From CANKHA01 sp040877285 (GTDB taxonomy: Bacteria; Pseudomonadota; Alphaproteobacteria; Rhizobiales; Xanthobacteraceae), in NCBI GenBank assembly GCA_040877285.1, contig JBBDNZ010000121.1, positions 1 through 21,246 on the forward strand: DNA of 21,246 nt, written 5' to 3'. Position 1 is the first letter of the stretch; every line of letters begins with the position of its first letter. The translations under genes were made by a program, and so were the position numbers. This document shows, in pieces, positions 6,342 through 14,412 of the stretch. The notes under the pieces are model-generated. The model was not told the DNA's origin. It ran no database searches and saw only the letters and a list, made by a program, of their open reading frames with translations.

Positions 6342-8453
6342 TCAGGGCCGCCCGAACAATTTCCCCAACAGCCAGTCGTCGAGGCCGCCGTGATCCGCGG
6401 ATGGCGCCTGCGCGCCGGCGGCAGCCACCTGCGGCCCGCCGGGGATATTGCCGGGCGGCCGCGCGCCCGCGATAACCTCGGCGCCGCCGTTCAATCCGGG
6501 AAGGCCGATGACCGGCAGGCCCAGATGACCGGCTTTCATCACGCGGCTCCAGATCTCCACGGGGAGACCGCCGCCGGTCGTTTTGTGAGTGGCCGAGCCG
6601 TCGTCGTTGCCGAGCCATATGCCGGTCACGAGACGGCCGGTGTAGCCGACGAACCAGGCATCGCGGAAATCCTGGCTGGTTCCGGTCTTGCCGGCGGCCG
6701 GCCAGCCGGGCAACTCGGCCCTGCGCGCCGTGCCGGTCAGCAGCGTTTCCTGCATCATGCGGTTCATCATGGCGACGTAGCGGGGATCGATGATGCGGCC
6801 CAAGCCGCCGGGCAGGCGCGTGTAGAGTGTGGCGCCGTCGGCCGCGCGCACGCGCTCGACCACATGCGGGGTGATCGCATAGCCGCCGTTCGCCAAGGCG
6901 GAATAGGCGCTGACCAGCTCGATGAGGGAAACCTCGGAAGTGCCGAGCGCAATCGAAGCGTTGGGTTCCAGCTTCGAGGCAATGCCCAGGCGGTGCGCGG
7001 TCTTGGCCACCGCGGTCGGCCCGAATTCCAGCGTCAGCCGCACCGAAACGGTGTTGAGCGAAAGCGAAAGGCCCTCGGTCAAACTCACGGGTCCGAAATA
7101 CTCGCGGCTGTAATTCTCCGGCTTCCAGCCTTTCACGGTTATCGGGCCGTCTTCGCGCACGGTATCCGGCGTCAGTCCACGCTCGATGGCGGTGAGATAG
7201 ACAAAGGGCTTGAACGCCGAACCCGGCTGGCGCTTGGCCGCGATCGCGCGGTTGAACTGACTCTCGGTGTAGTCTCTGCCGCCGACCAATGCGCGCACGG
7301 CGCCGTCGGGCGTCATGGCCAGCACCGCGCCCTGCCCGACGCCAAACTTGCCGCCCTTCTGCGCCAGCTCGTCGACCAGCGCCTTCTCCGCCGCCGCTTG
7401 CAGGGCGGGATCGATCGAGGTCTCGATCACGATATCCTGATCGACGCGGCCGACAAGGCCGTCGAGCTCGTCCATGATCCAGTCGGCGACGTAATTGACC
7501 GATCCGGCGTCCGCTTGCTTCACAACACGGGGCGGGTGCGCCAAGGCGATCGCCGCCATGTCTTCGCTGATGAGCTCGGTTTCCGCCATCCGCACAAGCA
7601 CGGTCTGCGCGCGGCGCTCGGCGCCGTCGGGATTGCGGATCGGCGCCAGCCGCGATGGCGATTTAATGAGGCCGGCGAGCATGGCCGCTTCCGCCAGCGT
7701 CACCTGGCGCGCGCTCTTGCCGAAATAGCGCTGCGCCGCGGCTTCCACGCCATAGGCACCGGCGCCGAAATAGACGCGGTTGAGATAGAGCTCCAAAATC
7801 TCCGTCTTGGTGAATTTGTGTTCGAGCCAGAACGCCAGCACCAGCTCCTGAATCTTGCGCGTGATCGTGCGGTCCTGGGTCAGGAACAGGTTCTTGGCCA
7901 ATTGCTGGGTGATGGTGGAGCCGCCTTGTGAGACGCTCTGCTGCATGATGTTGGCGGCGGCCGCGCGCGCGATGCCGAGCGGATCGACGCCATAGTGGGA
8001 ATAGAAGCGGCGGTCTTCGATGGCGATGAAGGCTTTGGGCAGATAGGCAGGCATCTCCCGCAGCGACAGCGCTTTGCCGGCGAAGTCCCCGCGGGTGGTG
8101 AGCAATTCGCCGTTCAGCCCGACGATCTGGATAGCCGGCGGACGCTTGGGTATCTCCAGCGATTGAATCGGCGGCAAGTGCACCGCGATCCAGACTCCTG
8201 CGCCGATGGTCCCGATCGCCGCCCAAATCGCCAGCACCGCCGACCAATAGACAAGGTGTCCAAACCGCCAGGGGGGGCGGCCGCCGGCGCGCCCGCGACG
8301 CCCCCGCCGCGGTCGATCGTTATCGTCGTGGTAGGAGCCGCCGGAACGCGCGCGTCCCCCGAGCTCCAGGTCATGCTTCAGGTCATGGCCGCGCGGTGCG
8401 GCGTCGAACACCGGCTCGCGCCGCGCGCTGGCCTTTCGTCGTCCCCACGCCAT
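6342..8453 (-). CDS. Class A penicillin-binding protein (PBP1A family)
   Basis: This is a bifunctional peptidoglycan synthase of 703 residues that polymerises glycan strands and cross-links peptides in the periplasm. A long basic cytoplasmic tail (1-66, Arg/Gly-rich at about 47-62) is followed by one membrane helix (about 67-91). The transglycosylase (GT51) domain shows catalytic Glu146 in EDRRFYSHYGVD and GGSTITQQLAKN (177-188). The transpeptidase domain has all three motifs: SAFK with nucleophile Ser412, SLN (465-467) and KTGT (589-592). The C terminus ends in a Gly/Pro/Ala-rich linker and WLLGKLFGRP. Both activities should be intact. The gene is third in a minus-strand series after mutS and glnD. 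A 125-base gap with a CtrA-type box and a palindrome suggests its own control. Hyphomicrobiales often have several PBP1A paralogues, so no single gene symbol is assigned. Confidence 0.95.
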   Translation of the reverse strand: MAWGRRKASARREPVFDAAPRGHDLKHDLELGGRARSGGSYHDDNDRPRRGRRGRAGGRPPWRFGHLVYWSAVLAIWAAIGTIGAGVWIAVHLPPIQSLEIPKRPPAIQIVGLNGELLTTRGDFAGKALSLREMPAYLPKAFIAIEDRRFYSHYGVDPLGIARAAAANIMQQSVSQGGSTITQQLAKNLFLTQDRTITRKIQELVLAFWLEHKFTKTEILELYLNRVYFGAGAYGVEAAAQRYFGKSARQVTLAEAAMLAGLIKSPSRLAPIRNPDGAERRAQTVLVRMAETELISEDMAAIALAHPPRVVKQADAGSVNYVADWIMDELDGLVGRVDQDIVIETSIDPALQAAAEKALVDELAQKGGKFGVGQGAVLAMTPDGAVRALVGGRDYTESQFNRAIAAKRQPGSAFKPFVYLTAIERGLTPDTVREDGPITVKGWKPENYSREYFGPVSLTEGLSLSLNTVSVRLTLEFGPTAVAKTAHRLGIASKLEPNASIALGTSEVSLIELVSAYSALANGGYAITPHVVERVRAADGATLYTRLPGGLGRIIDPRYVAMMNRMMQETLLTGTARRAELPGWPAAGKTGTSQDFRDAWFVGYTGRLVTGIWLGNDDGSATHKTTGGGLPVEIWSRVMKAGHLGLPVIGLPGLNGGAEVIAGARPPGNIPGGPQVAAAGAQAPSADHGGLDDWLLGKLFGRP

Positions 8454-8520
8454 ATCCCGTCCCGTCTGGCAAAACCGGCGGCTTCGAACGCCGGGCCATT
8501 TTGACGCTAAAACGGGCTGT

Positions 8521-8535
8521 TTAAGGGCCAGTTAA
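8521..8535 (-). promoter_or_regulatory. CtrA-type box TTAA-N7-TTAA upstream of the PBP gene
   Basis: The sequence TTAAGGGCCAGTTAA is a perfect match to the full CtrA consensus, two TTAA half-sites 7 bases apart. On the minus strand it reads TTAACTGGCCCTTAA. It ends 67 bases before the PBP1A-family start, in the right place for a promoter-proximal site. CtrA controls cell-cycle and envelope genes in alphaproteobacteria. The motif is seen directly; binding is inferred. Confidence 0.5.
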
Positions 8536-8543
8536 GGTTTTCA

Positions 8544-8567
8544 CCTCTCCCCGCTTGCGGGGAGAGG
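8544..8567. repeat. Short dispersed palindrome after glnD
   Basis: An 11-bp perfect stem, CCTCTCCCCGC and GCGGGGAGAGG, surrounds a TT centre. It begins 11 bases after the glnD stop. A close copy lies at 14381-14404 after another minus-strand stop codon. The pair looks like a dispersed REP-like intergenic element. It could help end or stabilise the glnD message, but there is no T-run. Confidence 0.65.
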
Positions 8568-8578
8568 GAGTGGAGTTT

Positions 8579-11377
8579 TCAGCCCGCTGCGGCACTCTTG
8601 CGCGGCTCGCCTTCGGTTTCCGCGCCGCCGAGGAAGAGCTGCATCAGCGCCCGCTTGATCGCGGCCTGCCGGGTCGGAGAGGAAATTTTGTCGCCGAGCA
8701 GGTCGGTGACGTAAAACACGTCGACCACCCGCTCGCCGAAGGTCGCCACATGGGCGGAGGCGATGTTGAGATTGAGCTTCGACAAAGTGGTGGTCAGCGC
8801 ATAGAGCAGGCCGGGCCGGTCGAGGCCGATCACTTCGACGACCGTGTAGCGGTCCGACCACTGATTGTTGATGGTGACCTCGGGCTCCACCGCGAAGGCC
8901 TTGATCCTGCCCTTGGGCGGCGCGCCCGCGGCGATCACCTCGGGCAGCTTGAGATCGCCGTGCAGCGCCTTTTCGATCGAAATGGCGATGCGCGCGGCGC
9001 GGCGCATCTCGTCTTCTTCCATATCGAATTCGCGTGACACCGCAATGGTGTCGAGCGCGAGCCCGTCGGTGGTCGTGTAGATTTGCGCATCGACGATGTT
9101 GGCGCCCGCCAGGGCGCAGGCGCCGGCGATGATCGACAGCAACCACGGATGATCGGGCGCCAGCACGGTGAGCTCGGTGACGCCGCGCGCGGCGTCAAAA
9201 CCGACCGCGGTAGCGAGCGACTTGCCGGATTTTTCCGTCTCGCGCAGGAATTTTGCATGCGCGATCTTGTGCGGCAGATCCACTTTAAGCCAATAGGCCG
9301 GGTAGTGGCGCGCCACATAGACGTCAAGCTGCTCGCGCGGCCAGTCCTTGATCTCCGCCTTGAATTCCTCCTGCGCAAGCGCCACGCGCTGGGCGCGGTT
9401 GACCTCGGAGAAGCCGCCGGTGAGCACCGGCTCGGTCTCGTAATAGAGCGTGCGCAGCAATTGCGCCTTCCAGCCGTTCCATACGCCCGGCCCGACCGCG
9501 CGGATGTCGGCGGTGGTCAGGATGGTCAGGAGCTTGAGCCGCTCCAGCGACTGCACCACCGCGGCGAAATTCTCGATGGTCTTGCGGTCGGACAAATCGC
9601 GCGACTGCGCGATCATGGACATCACGAGATGACTTTCGATCAGCCAGGCGACGGTCTCGGTTTCGGCCTGCGAGAAGCCGAGCCGCGGGCAGAGGCGGCG
9701 GGCGATGCGCGCGCCGGCAATGGAATGGTCTTCCGTGCGGCCCTTGGCGATATCGTGCAGGAACAGCGTGACGTAGAGCACGGCCCGATGCTGCGGCAGG
9801 ATCTTGCGGAAAAGTTCGCTCGCCAGCGGGAATTCCTCGCTCTCTCCGCGCTCGATCTCCGCCAGCACGCCGATGCAGCGCAACAGATGCTCGTCCACCG
9901 TATAGTGGTGATACATGTTGAACTGCATCATGGCGACAACGCGCCCGAAGGACGGCACGAAACGGCCGAGCACGCCGGTTTCGTTCATGCGGCGCAGGAC
10001 GATTTCCGCGTCCTCCGAAGTCAGGATTTCCAGGAAGAGGCGGTTGGCCTCCGCGTTGCGCCGCAGGTCGCGGTCGATCTGTTTCAACGAGCGCCGGATG
10101 GTGCGCATCGCGTCCGGGTGCAAGACGAGATTGTACATCTGCGCGAGTCGGAAGACGCGAAGCAGATTGACGGGATCGCGCTGAAAGACGTCCGTATTGG
10201 CGATCGTGATGCGGTTCTTGTCGACGACGAAATCGTCGGTATCGAGCAGGACGCGTCGGGCGCGCGGGCGCAGCTTCGCCATCATGCGGCTGAGCACGGG
10301 CGCGGGCTTGGCTTGGCGGTCTTCCAGCTCGGTGCACAGCACGGCGGTGAGGTCGCCGACATCCTTGGCCACCAGGAAGTAGTGCTTCATGAAGCGCTCG
10401 ACGTCCTTCATGCCGGGGCGCTCGGTATAGCCGAGCCGCGCCGCAATCTCGCGCTGGAGATCGAACGAAAGCCGCTCCTCCGCGCGGCCGGCAACGAAGT
10501 GGAGGTGGCAGCGCACCGACCAAAGAAAATCTTCGCAGCGGCGGAACAATGCATATTCCTGCCGGTCGAACACGCCGCGTTCCAGCAATTCCTCCGGCTC
10601 GCGCACGCGGTAGACGTATTTCGCGATCCAGAACAATGTATGCAGGTCGCGCAAGCCGCCCTTGCCGTCCTTGACGTTGGGCTCGACCAGATAGCGCGAC
10701 TGACCGGCGCGGCGGTGGCGTTCCTCGCGCTCGGCGAGCTTGGCGGTGACGAATTCCGCTGCCGTGCCCTGCACGATCTCCTTGTCGAAGCGCGCGATCA
10801 TCTCGTCGAACAGCATGCGGTCGCCCAGCAGGTAGCGTGCCTCCAGCACGGAAGTGCGGATGGTCATGTCCGCCTTGGCCTGGCGGATGCATTCGTTCAC
10901 CGCCCGCGTGGCATGGCCGACTTTCAGGCCCATGTCCCAAAGGCAATAAAGGATCGCTTCGGCGACCGACTCGCCCCAGGCGGTCTGTTTGTAGGGGAGC
11001 AGGAACAACAGATCGATGTCGGAACCCGGCGCCAGCAGGCCGCGTCCATAGCCGCCGGTGGCGATGACGGCCATGCGCTCGGCTTCCGAGGGATTTTGCG
11101 ACGGGTAAAGATGCTTCCCGGTGAATTCGAACAATAGCCGGACGATTTCGTCCTGCATGAAACACAAGCGCTCGGCGCAGCGCCGGCCGTGGCGATCTTT
11201 GAGCAGCAGCTTTTCCGCCGCCGCGCGGCCGTCCATCAGCGCGGCTTTAAGCCGCTTTGCGACCGCGGTCCGCAGCTCGCCCTCGCGGCCGGCATGCTGC
11301 CGGGCAAGCGCGTCGAGCTCGGCGGCGATGGCTGCGGAGTTGAAAATGTCGCCGTGCTGGCTGGGATTGAGAAGCAT
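8579..11377 (-). CDS. glnD: Bifunctional PII uridylyltransferase / uridylyl-removing enzyme
   Basis: GlnD is the cytoplasmic nitrogen sensor. It uridylylates the PII proteins (GlnB/GlnK) when glutamine is low and de-uridylylates them when it is high. From this start it has 932 residues, a normal length. The nucleotidyltransferase domain shows GGYGRG (108-113) and GSDIDLLFL with metal-binding Asp120 and Asp122. The HD hydrolase domain shows LFLHDIAKGRTEDHS (about residue 540). Two C-terminal ACT domains (about 730-780, LTVLAPDHPWLLSIIAGACA, and about 845-898, VVEVIGLDRPGLLYALTTTL) bind glutamine. The KDRHGRRCAERLCFMQDEI block early in the protein is conserved in rhizobial GlnD. The frame is open to a GTG at 11446, but ATG 11377 gives the more usual N terminus. 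It lies downstream of mutS on the same strand. Confidence 0.96.
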   Translation of the reverse strand: MLLNPSQHGDIFNSAAIAAELDALARQHAGREGELRTAVAKRLKAALMDGRAAAEKLLLKDRHGRRCAERLCFMQDEIVRLLFEFTGKHLYPSQNPSEAERMAVIATGGYGRGLLAPGSDIDLLFLLPYKQTAWGESVAEAILYCLWDMGLKVGHATRAVNECIRQAKADMTIRTSVLEARYLLGDRMLFDEMIARFDKEIVQGTAAEFVTAKLAEREERHRRAGQSRYLVEPNVKDGKGGLRDLHTLFWIAKYVYRVREPEELLERGVFDRQEYALFRRCEDFLWSVRCHLHFVAGRAEERLSFDLQREIAARLGYTERPGMKDVERFMKHYFLVAKDVGDLTAVLCTELEDRQAKPAPVLSRMMAKLRPRARRVLLDTDDFVVDKNRITIANTDVFQRDPVNLLRVFRLAQMYNLVLHPDAMRTIRRSLKQIDRDLRRNAEANRLFLEILTSEDAEIVLRRMNETGVLGRFVPSFGRVVAMMQFNMYHHYTVDEHLLRCIGVLAEIERGESEEFPLASELFRKILPQHRAVLYVTLFLHDIAKGRTEDHSIAGARIARRLCPRLGFSQAETETVAWLIESHLVMSMIAQSRDLSDRKTIENFAAVVQSLERLKLLTILTTADIRAVGPGVWNGWKAQLLRTLYYETEPVLTGGFSEVNRAQRVALAQEEFKAEIKDWPREQLDVYVARHYPAYWLKVDLPHKIAHAKFLRETEKSGKSLATAVGFDAARGVTELTVLAPDHPWLLSIIAGACALAGANIVDAQIYTTTDGLALDTIAVSREFDMEEDEMRRAARIAISIEKALHGDLKLPEVIAAGAPPKGRIKAFAVEPEVTINNQWSDRYTVVEVIGLDRPGLLYALTTTLSKLNLNIASAHVATFGERVVDVFYVTDLLGDKISSPTRQAAIKRALMQLFLGGAETEGEPRKSAAAG

Positions 11378-11455
11378 GGCTAGGAGATAGTGTCGGCTGC
11401 GCGCGGTGTCACCGAGGAAACGCTTGACCGGTCGCAAGGCCAGCACCCCGCGGAC

Positions 11456-11461
11456 AGTATA
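11456..11461 (-). promoter_or_regulatory. Possible -10 element upstream of glnD
   Basis: The minus strand reads TATACT here. A poor -35-like TTCAGC lies 16 bases further upstream. Transcription would begin near 11449, which would make the GTG at 11446 almost leaderless and give the preferred ATG at 11377 a leader of about 70 bases. The support is weak. Confidence 0.25.
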
Positions 11462-11511
11462 GCCGTTTCGTCATAAGGCTGAATACAGCGACAATTTGGC
11501 CTTTACCGCCC

Positions 11512-14319
11512 TTAATAACACTTTCTCTCCAGGGCCTTGGCCTTCAGCGCATAGAGCGCCTCCAATGCCTCGCGCGGCGACATCTCGTCGGGGTGCAGCG
11601 CGGTGAGCGCGGCCACCAGCGCGTCGAGCGCGGCCTCGGCCGGCGTGGGTCCGGCGGGTGACGGCGCGGAAGCGAATAGCGGCAAGTCTTCAAAGCCGCG
11701 CACCGGCGAGGCGCGATCCTCCGCCTCGAGTTTTGCCAGAACGACCTTGGCGCGTTCGATGACCGCGGGCGGCAATCCGGCAAGCTTCGCCACCTGGATG
11801 CCGTAAGAACGGTCGCCGGCGCCGGGCACCACTTCATGCAGGAACACGACATCGCCGTGCCATTCCTTCACCCGCACGGTGGCATTGTGGAGCCGCGGCA
11901 GCTTGGCCGAGAGCGCGGTCAGCTCGTGGAAATGCGTGGCGAACAGCGCGCGGCAGCGGTTGCTCTCGTGCAGATGCTCGATGGTCGCCCAAGCGATCGA
12001 CAGCCCGTCGAAGGTCGCGGTGCCGCGCCCGATCTCGTCCAGAATCACCAGGGAGCGTTCACGCGCCTGATTGAGGATGGCGGCGGTCTCCACCATCTCC
12101 ACCATGAAGGTGGAGCGCCCGCGCGCCAGATCGTCCGCCGCGCCGACGCGCGAGAAAAGCCGGTCGACGATGCCGATATGCGCGCGCCGCGCGGGAACGA
12201 AGCTGCCCATCTGCGCGAGGATGGCGATCAGCGCGTTCTGCCGCAGGAAAGTGGACTTGCCGCCCATGTTGGGGCCGGTGAGCAGCCAGATGCGCCCGGC
12301 CGGCGCGTCGGCGGAGGCAGAAAGGTCGCAGTCGTTCGCGACGAAGGGTGCGCCGTCGCGCGCCAGCGCCTGTTCCACCACCGGATGGCGGCCGCCTTCC
12401 ACGACGAAGCGCGCGCTGTCGTCCACCTCCGGCCGCACGTAATTCTGCTCGGCCGCAAGCTGCGCCAATGCCGCGGAGACGTCGAGCGCGGCGAGCGCTT
12501 CCGCCGCCGCCTTGATCTCGGCGCTGGCGGCAGAGATCATCGCCGCCAACTTCGCGAAAGTCTCAAGCTCTATGGCCAGCGCGCGTCCGGCGGCATTGGC
12601 GATCTTGGCTTCAAGCTCGCCCAGTTCCGTGGTGGTAAAACGCACCTGCCCGGCCAGCGTCTGGCGGTGAATGAAAGAAGCGCTGTGCGGCGGCGCCATC
12701 AGCTTGTCGCCGTGCTGCGCTGTCACCTCGACGAAATAGCCGAGCACGTTGTTGTGCCGGATTTTCAGCGCGCGAACGCCGGTCTCGTCGGCGTAACGCG
12801 CTTGAAGTTGAGCGATGACCCGGCGGGATTCGTCGCGCAGCGCGCGCGCCTCGTCGAGGGCGGCGTCATAGCCGGCGCGAACAAAGCCGCCGTCGCGCTT
12901 GAACGCCGGCAATTCGTCGGCCAGCGCGGCAGCCAGCGCCTTGGCGATGGCGGGGTCGGGCCGGCGCAGTGAAGTGGCGGCTTCCCGGATTTCGTCCGGC
13001 ACATTCTTGCGGCCGTCAAGACGCGCGGCCAATGCCGCCGCGGCCAAAATCCCGTCGCGGATGGCGGCGAGGTCGCGTGGCCCGGCGCGATCCACCACGA
13101 TGCGGCTGAGCGCGCGGGCGAGATCGGGCGCCGCTTGCAGCCGCTCGCGAATTTCGCGGCGCAAGCCGGAATCCTCGACGAATAGGGTGACGGAATCGAG
13201 CCGGCGCGCGATTGCGCCCGCATCGGTCAGCGGCGCCGAGAGCCGCCGCGCCAAGAGCCGCGCGCCGGCCGCCGTCACCGTGCGGTCGATCGCGGCCAGC
13301 AGCGACCCGCTGCGTTCCCCCGTCAGCGTGCGCACAAGTTCCAGATTGGTGCGCGTCGACTGATCGATGCCAAGCGTGGCGCCGGCGGCTTCGCGTAGCG
13401 GCGGAGACAGCGGCGGCCGTTTGCCGAGTTGGGTGCGTTCCACATAGGTGATGCAGGCCGCCGCCGCGGTCAGCTCCAGCCGCGTCAGCGCGCCGAAGGC
13501 GTCGGTCGTGGCCACGGCAAAATAATCCGCCAGCCGCCGTTCCGCGGTCGCGCCGTCGAACACGTCGCGCGGGAGCGGCGTTACCGCCGGCAGCGTGCGA
13601 AGATATGGCGCAAGCTCGGGATCGGAATAAAGCGCGTCGGAAACGACGACCTCGCCGGGCTCCAGCCGCGCGATCTCGGCGGTGAGCGCGGGCGCCTCGC
13701 ATTCGGCGATGCGGAACTCGCCGGTGGAAATGTCGATCCAAGCCAGTGCGAAGCCGCTTTGCTCTCCGGCGGACGAAGGCCGCGCCCGCGCCAGCGCGAG
13801 CAAGTAATTGTTGCGTTTGGCGTCGAGCAGCGTGTCTTCGGTGAGCGTGCCCGGCGTGACCAGGCGCGTCACGTCGCGCTGCACCACGCTCTTCGCGCCG
13901 CGCTTCTTCGCTTCCGCCGGGTCTTCAAGTTGCTCGCAGACCGCCACGCGGTGGCCGAGCGCAATCAATTTATGCAGATATTCGTCCGAGCGGTGGATCG
14001 GCACCCCGCACATGGGGATGTCGCGGCCGAGATGCTTGCCGCGCTTGGTCAGCATGATGCCGAGTGCGCGGGAGGCTACTTCGGCGTCGTCGAAGAATAG
14101 TTCGTAGAAATCCCCCATCCGGTAGAACAGCAGGCAGTCCGGATTGGCCGCCTTGATCTCGATATATTGCTCCATCATGGGAGTTATGCGACCGCCTTCG
14201 TCGGTCGCTTTGGGCGTGACGCGCGTATCGGCCTCGGGTGAAGCCGCGGCGTCGGGCACGATGGCGGGGCGGGCCAAGTTCATGGGCGTGACGCTAGCAG
14301 ATGACGCCGGCGCTTTCAT
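11512..14319 (-). CDS. mutS: DNA mismatch repair protein MutS
   Basis: MutS binds base mismatches and small loops and recruits MutL to start methyl-independent or nick-directed repair. At 935 residues it is slightly longer than typical because of about 45 extra N-terminal residues rich in Ala, Pro and Thr. The mismatch-reading Phe-x-Glu motif is present as Phe71-Tyr72-Glu73 in RMGDFYELFFDD. The ATPase domain shows Walker A TGPNMGGKSTFLRQNA and Walker B LVILDEIGRGTATFDGLS, followed by ATHFHELTAL and the C-terminal helix-turn-helix dimer region. The start at 14319 has no clear ribosome site; ATG 14283 (Met13) is an alternative. The C terminus (ALKAKALERKCY) is the normal MutS end. It lies upstream of glnD with a gap of about 134 bases. 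Confidence 0.97.
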   Translation of the reverse strand: MKAPASSASVTPMNLARPAIVPDAAASPEADTRVTPKATDEGGRITPMMEQYIEIKAANPDCLLFYRMGDFYELFFDDAEVASRALGIMLTKRGKHLGRDIPMCGVPIHRSDEYLHKLIALGHRVAVCEQLEDPAEAKKRGAKSVVQRDVTRLVTPGTLTEDTLLDAKRNNYLLALARARPSSAGEQSGFALAWIDISTGEFRIAECEAPALTAEIARLEPGEVVVSDALYSDPELAPYLRTLPAVTPLPRDVFDGATAERRLADYFAVATTDAFGALTRLELTAAAACITYVERTQLGKRPPLSPPLREAAGATLGIDQSTRTNLELVRTLTGERSGSLLAAIDRTVTAAGARLLARRLSAPLTDAGAIARRLDSVTLFVEDSGLRREIRERLQAAPDLARALSRIVVDRAGPRDLAAIRDGILAAAALAARLDGRKNVPDEIREAATSLRRPDPAIAKALAAALADELPAFKRDGGFVRAGYDAALDEARALRDESRRVIAQLQARYADETGVRALKIRHNNVLGYFVEVTAQHGDKLMAPPHSASFIHRQTLAGQVRFTTTELGELEAKIANAAGRALAIELETFAKLAAMISAASAEIKAAAEALAALDVSAALAQLAAEQNYVRPEVDDSARFVVEGGRHPVVEQALARDGAPFVANDCDLSASADAPAGRIWLLTGPNMGGKSTFLRQNALIAILAQMGSFVPARRAHIGIVDRLFSRVGAADDLARGRSTFMVEMVETAAILNQARERSLVILDEIGRGTATFDGLSIAWATIEHLHESNRCRALFATHFHELTALSAKLPRLHNATVRVKEWHGDVVFLHEVVPGAGDRSYGIQVAKLAGLPPAVIERAKVVLAKLEAEDRASPVRGFEDLPLFASAPSPAGPTPAEAALDALVAALTALHPDEMSPREALEALYALKAKALERKCY

Positions 14320-14380
14320 GGGGGGCCGGAGCGGAGAGACCCCCAGCCCGCGTTAGCCGGCCAACGATCTCCCTTCTGCA

Positions 14381-14404
14381 CCTCTCCCAGCGTGCGGGGA
14401 GAGG
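14381..14404. repeat. Short dispersed palindrome after the TRAP binding-protein gene
   Basis: CCTCTCCC (14381-14388) pairs with GGGAGAGG (14397-14404) around the loop AGCGTGCG. It begins 8 bases after the stop of the TRAP binding-protein gene. It is a diverged copy of the palindrome at 8544-8567: the outer arms are identical and the loop side differs by a few bases. Confidence 0.65.
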
Positions 14405-14412
14405 GAGAATGC

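Noticed and set aside
9083..11137. A 684-codon plus-strand open frame opposite glnD
   Set aside because: It mirrors glnD codon structure, with an Arg/His/Ala-rich composition and no known motif; glnD itself is intact with all its domains.
11836..12972. A 378-codon plus-strand open frame opposite mutS
   Set aside because: It lies wholly within the mutS coding region and has the same shadow composition.
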